Source of the DNA: an uncultured Eubacteriales bacterium
GTDB lineage: Bacteria > Bacillota > Clostridia > Monoglobales > UMGS1388
DNA length: 6,413 nucleotides
Direction of reading: 5' to 3'
Assembly: GCA_900551345.1 (NCBI GenBank)
Contig: URVP01000083.1
Span: 1 to 6,413 of the forward strand
Part shown: in pieces, positions 5,749 through 6,413 of the stretch
How positions within the stretch are numbered: position 1 is the stretch's first letter
Layout: each line of letters opens with the position of its first letter
Notes under the pieces: generated by a model
What the model saw: the letters and a program-made list of their open reading frames with translations, nothing else
The model's database searches: none
What the model was told of the DNA's origin: nothing
Program-made: the position numbers and the translations under genes

Positions 5749-6413
5749 TTAATACCTGTTTATCTGCTCGGGCGTTACCGATGGATGAAGTGCCATGTTT
5801 ATACCGTTTGCAATAATCTGTGCAACAGTTTCTATTATATCGTCAACTTCTTTGGGTGTTACGATAAAATTACCCATATCGCCCGGCGTAAGGGTTTCCT
5901 CGATTATACGGTATTTTTCTTCACGGTCAACATCACTTAGCATTTTGAAAAACTCGCTGCCCCTGCTCACACTTCGTATAAGCTGGTCAATAACCATATC
6001 TATTGTATCGTTTGCCATTGTGGCGGCGTCCACAACTGTGGGGACGCCTATACCTATTACGGGTACGCCCAGTGTTTCCATATTTATTGCGCTGCGGTGG
6101 TTCCCTACGCCCGAACCGGGATTTATTCCCGTATCGGCTATCTGCACCGTGCGGCTTATACGCTCCATTTTTCTCGAAGCAAGGGCGTCAATGGCTATAA
6201 CAAGGCAAGGCTTTACCCTGTCCGCCACCCCTCGGATAATTTCCAGCGTTTCTATTCCCGTTATGCCCAGCACACCGGGAGTAACGGCACATACCGACCT
6301 TAAACCGCCCTGCTGTTTTTCGGGCATTATGTCAAAAAGATGGCGGGTAACCAAAAGGGAGTTTACCACACGAGGTCCCAAAGAATCGGGAGTTATGCTG
6401 CGGTTGCCCAGTC
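5749..6413 (-). CDS. gpr: Germination protease Gpr, C-terminal part (cut by right edge)
   Basis: The frame is open to the window edge and gives 220 visible residues, roughly the C-terminal two thirds of a protein usually about 320-370 long. Gpr is the spore endopeptidase that starts degradation of small acid-soluble proteins at germination. It is made in the forespore as a zymogen and removes its own propeptide. Family signatures are GLGNRSITPDSLGPRVV at the visible start, LLVTRHLFDIMPE, AVTPGVLGITGIET, VIAIDALASRK, IQIADTGINPGSGVGNHR-like (TVQIADTGINPGSGVGNHRS) and GVPTVVDAATMANDTID. The Asp of AIDALAS corresponds to a residue implicated in its unusual aspartic-type catalysis. A TTG at 6381 is not the start, because conserved sequence continues upstream of it. 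The gene is followed by spoIIP on the same strand, as in Bacillus and many clostridia. The propeptide and promoter, normally forespore sigma-factor dependent, lie outside the window. Confidence 0.95.
   Translation of the reverse strand, partial: LGNRSITPDSLGPRVVNSLLVTRHLFDIMPEKQQGGLRSVCAVTPGVLGITGIETLEIIRGVADRVKPCLVIAIDALASRKMERISRTVQIADTGINPGSGVGNHRSAINMETLGVPVIGIGVPTVVDAATMANDTIDMVIDQLIRSVSRGSEFFKMLSDVDREEKYRIIEETLTPGDMGNFIVTPKEVDDIIETVAQIIANGINMALHPSVTPEQINRY

Noticed and set aside
5727..5755. Possible sigma-E promoter for spoIIP between gpr and spoIIP
   Set aside because: A CATATAAA element resembles the sigma-E -10 (6 of 8), but the only -35-like GTATT is a poor match at doubtful spacing, so I do not annotate it.
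6003..6303. Plus-strand open frames opposite gpr
   Set aside because: They are Arg/Tyr/Leu-rich antisense readings of strongly conserved gpr sequence without a ribosome-binding site.

Overview
The window looks like the chromosome of a spore-forming anaerobic Firmicute of the Clostridia, probably a gut or rumen member near Oscillospiraceae/Ruminococcaceae. Two genes required for sporulation and germination (gpr, spoIIP) indicate an endospore former. The chorismate mutase-shikimate kinase fusion, a secreted BspA-type leucine-rich-repeat protein and a pectin-oligomer lyase fit a plant-fibre-rich gut habitat. The lineage is inferred from gene content only.

Layout. (1) Positions 1-1639, plus strand: the 3' part of aroC (chorismate synthase), overlapping by one base a fused chorismate mutase/shikimate kinase, then, after 59 bp, a small XRE-family regulator. 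A strong 12-bp hairpin at 1652-1683 closes this unit and also serves the convergent gene. (2) 1699-3006, minus strand: a secreted BspA-like LRR protein. (3) 3007-3358: an AT-rich divergent regulatory region. It has a good vegetative-type promoter for the plus-strand gene (TTGACA-17-TAATAT), an inverted repeat over its -35 box, a 20-bp-spaced direct repeat and weaker minus-strand promoter candidates. (4) 3359-4504, plus strand: a cytoplasmic beta-propeller protein resembling oligogalacturonate lyase (PL22), followed by a 13-bp hairpin at 4510-4540 shared with the next convergent gene. (5) 4568-6413, minus strand: gpr (spore protease, cut by the right edge), then spoIIP, the conserved gpr-spoIIP pair of spore formers.

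How they work together. AroC makes chorismate, and the fusion covers shikimate phosphorylation two steps earlier and chorismate-to-prephenate conversion one step later, so this cluster belongs to aromatic amino acid synthesis. The XRE gene could regulate it, but that rests on position alone. The PL22-like gene has its own promoter and terminator and is a stand-alone catabolic gene. SpoIIP acts in engulfment of the forespore and Gpr in degrading small acid-soluble proteins at germination.

The most notable observation is that spoIIP is out of frame with its own start region. A good ribosome-binding site, a GTG start and a KKRK-plus-hydrophobic N-terminus are split by an A9 homopolymer. Removing one A restores a typical 370-residue membrane-anchored SpoIIP. 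This is a sequencing error, a real mutation, or slippage-dependent expression. I found no CRISPR array, tRNA, rRNA, transposon or clear novel multi-gene system.
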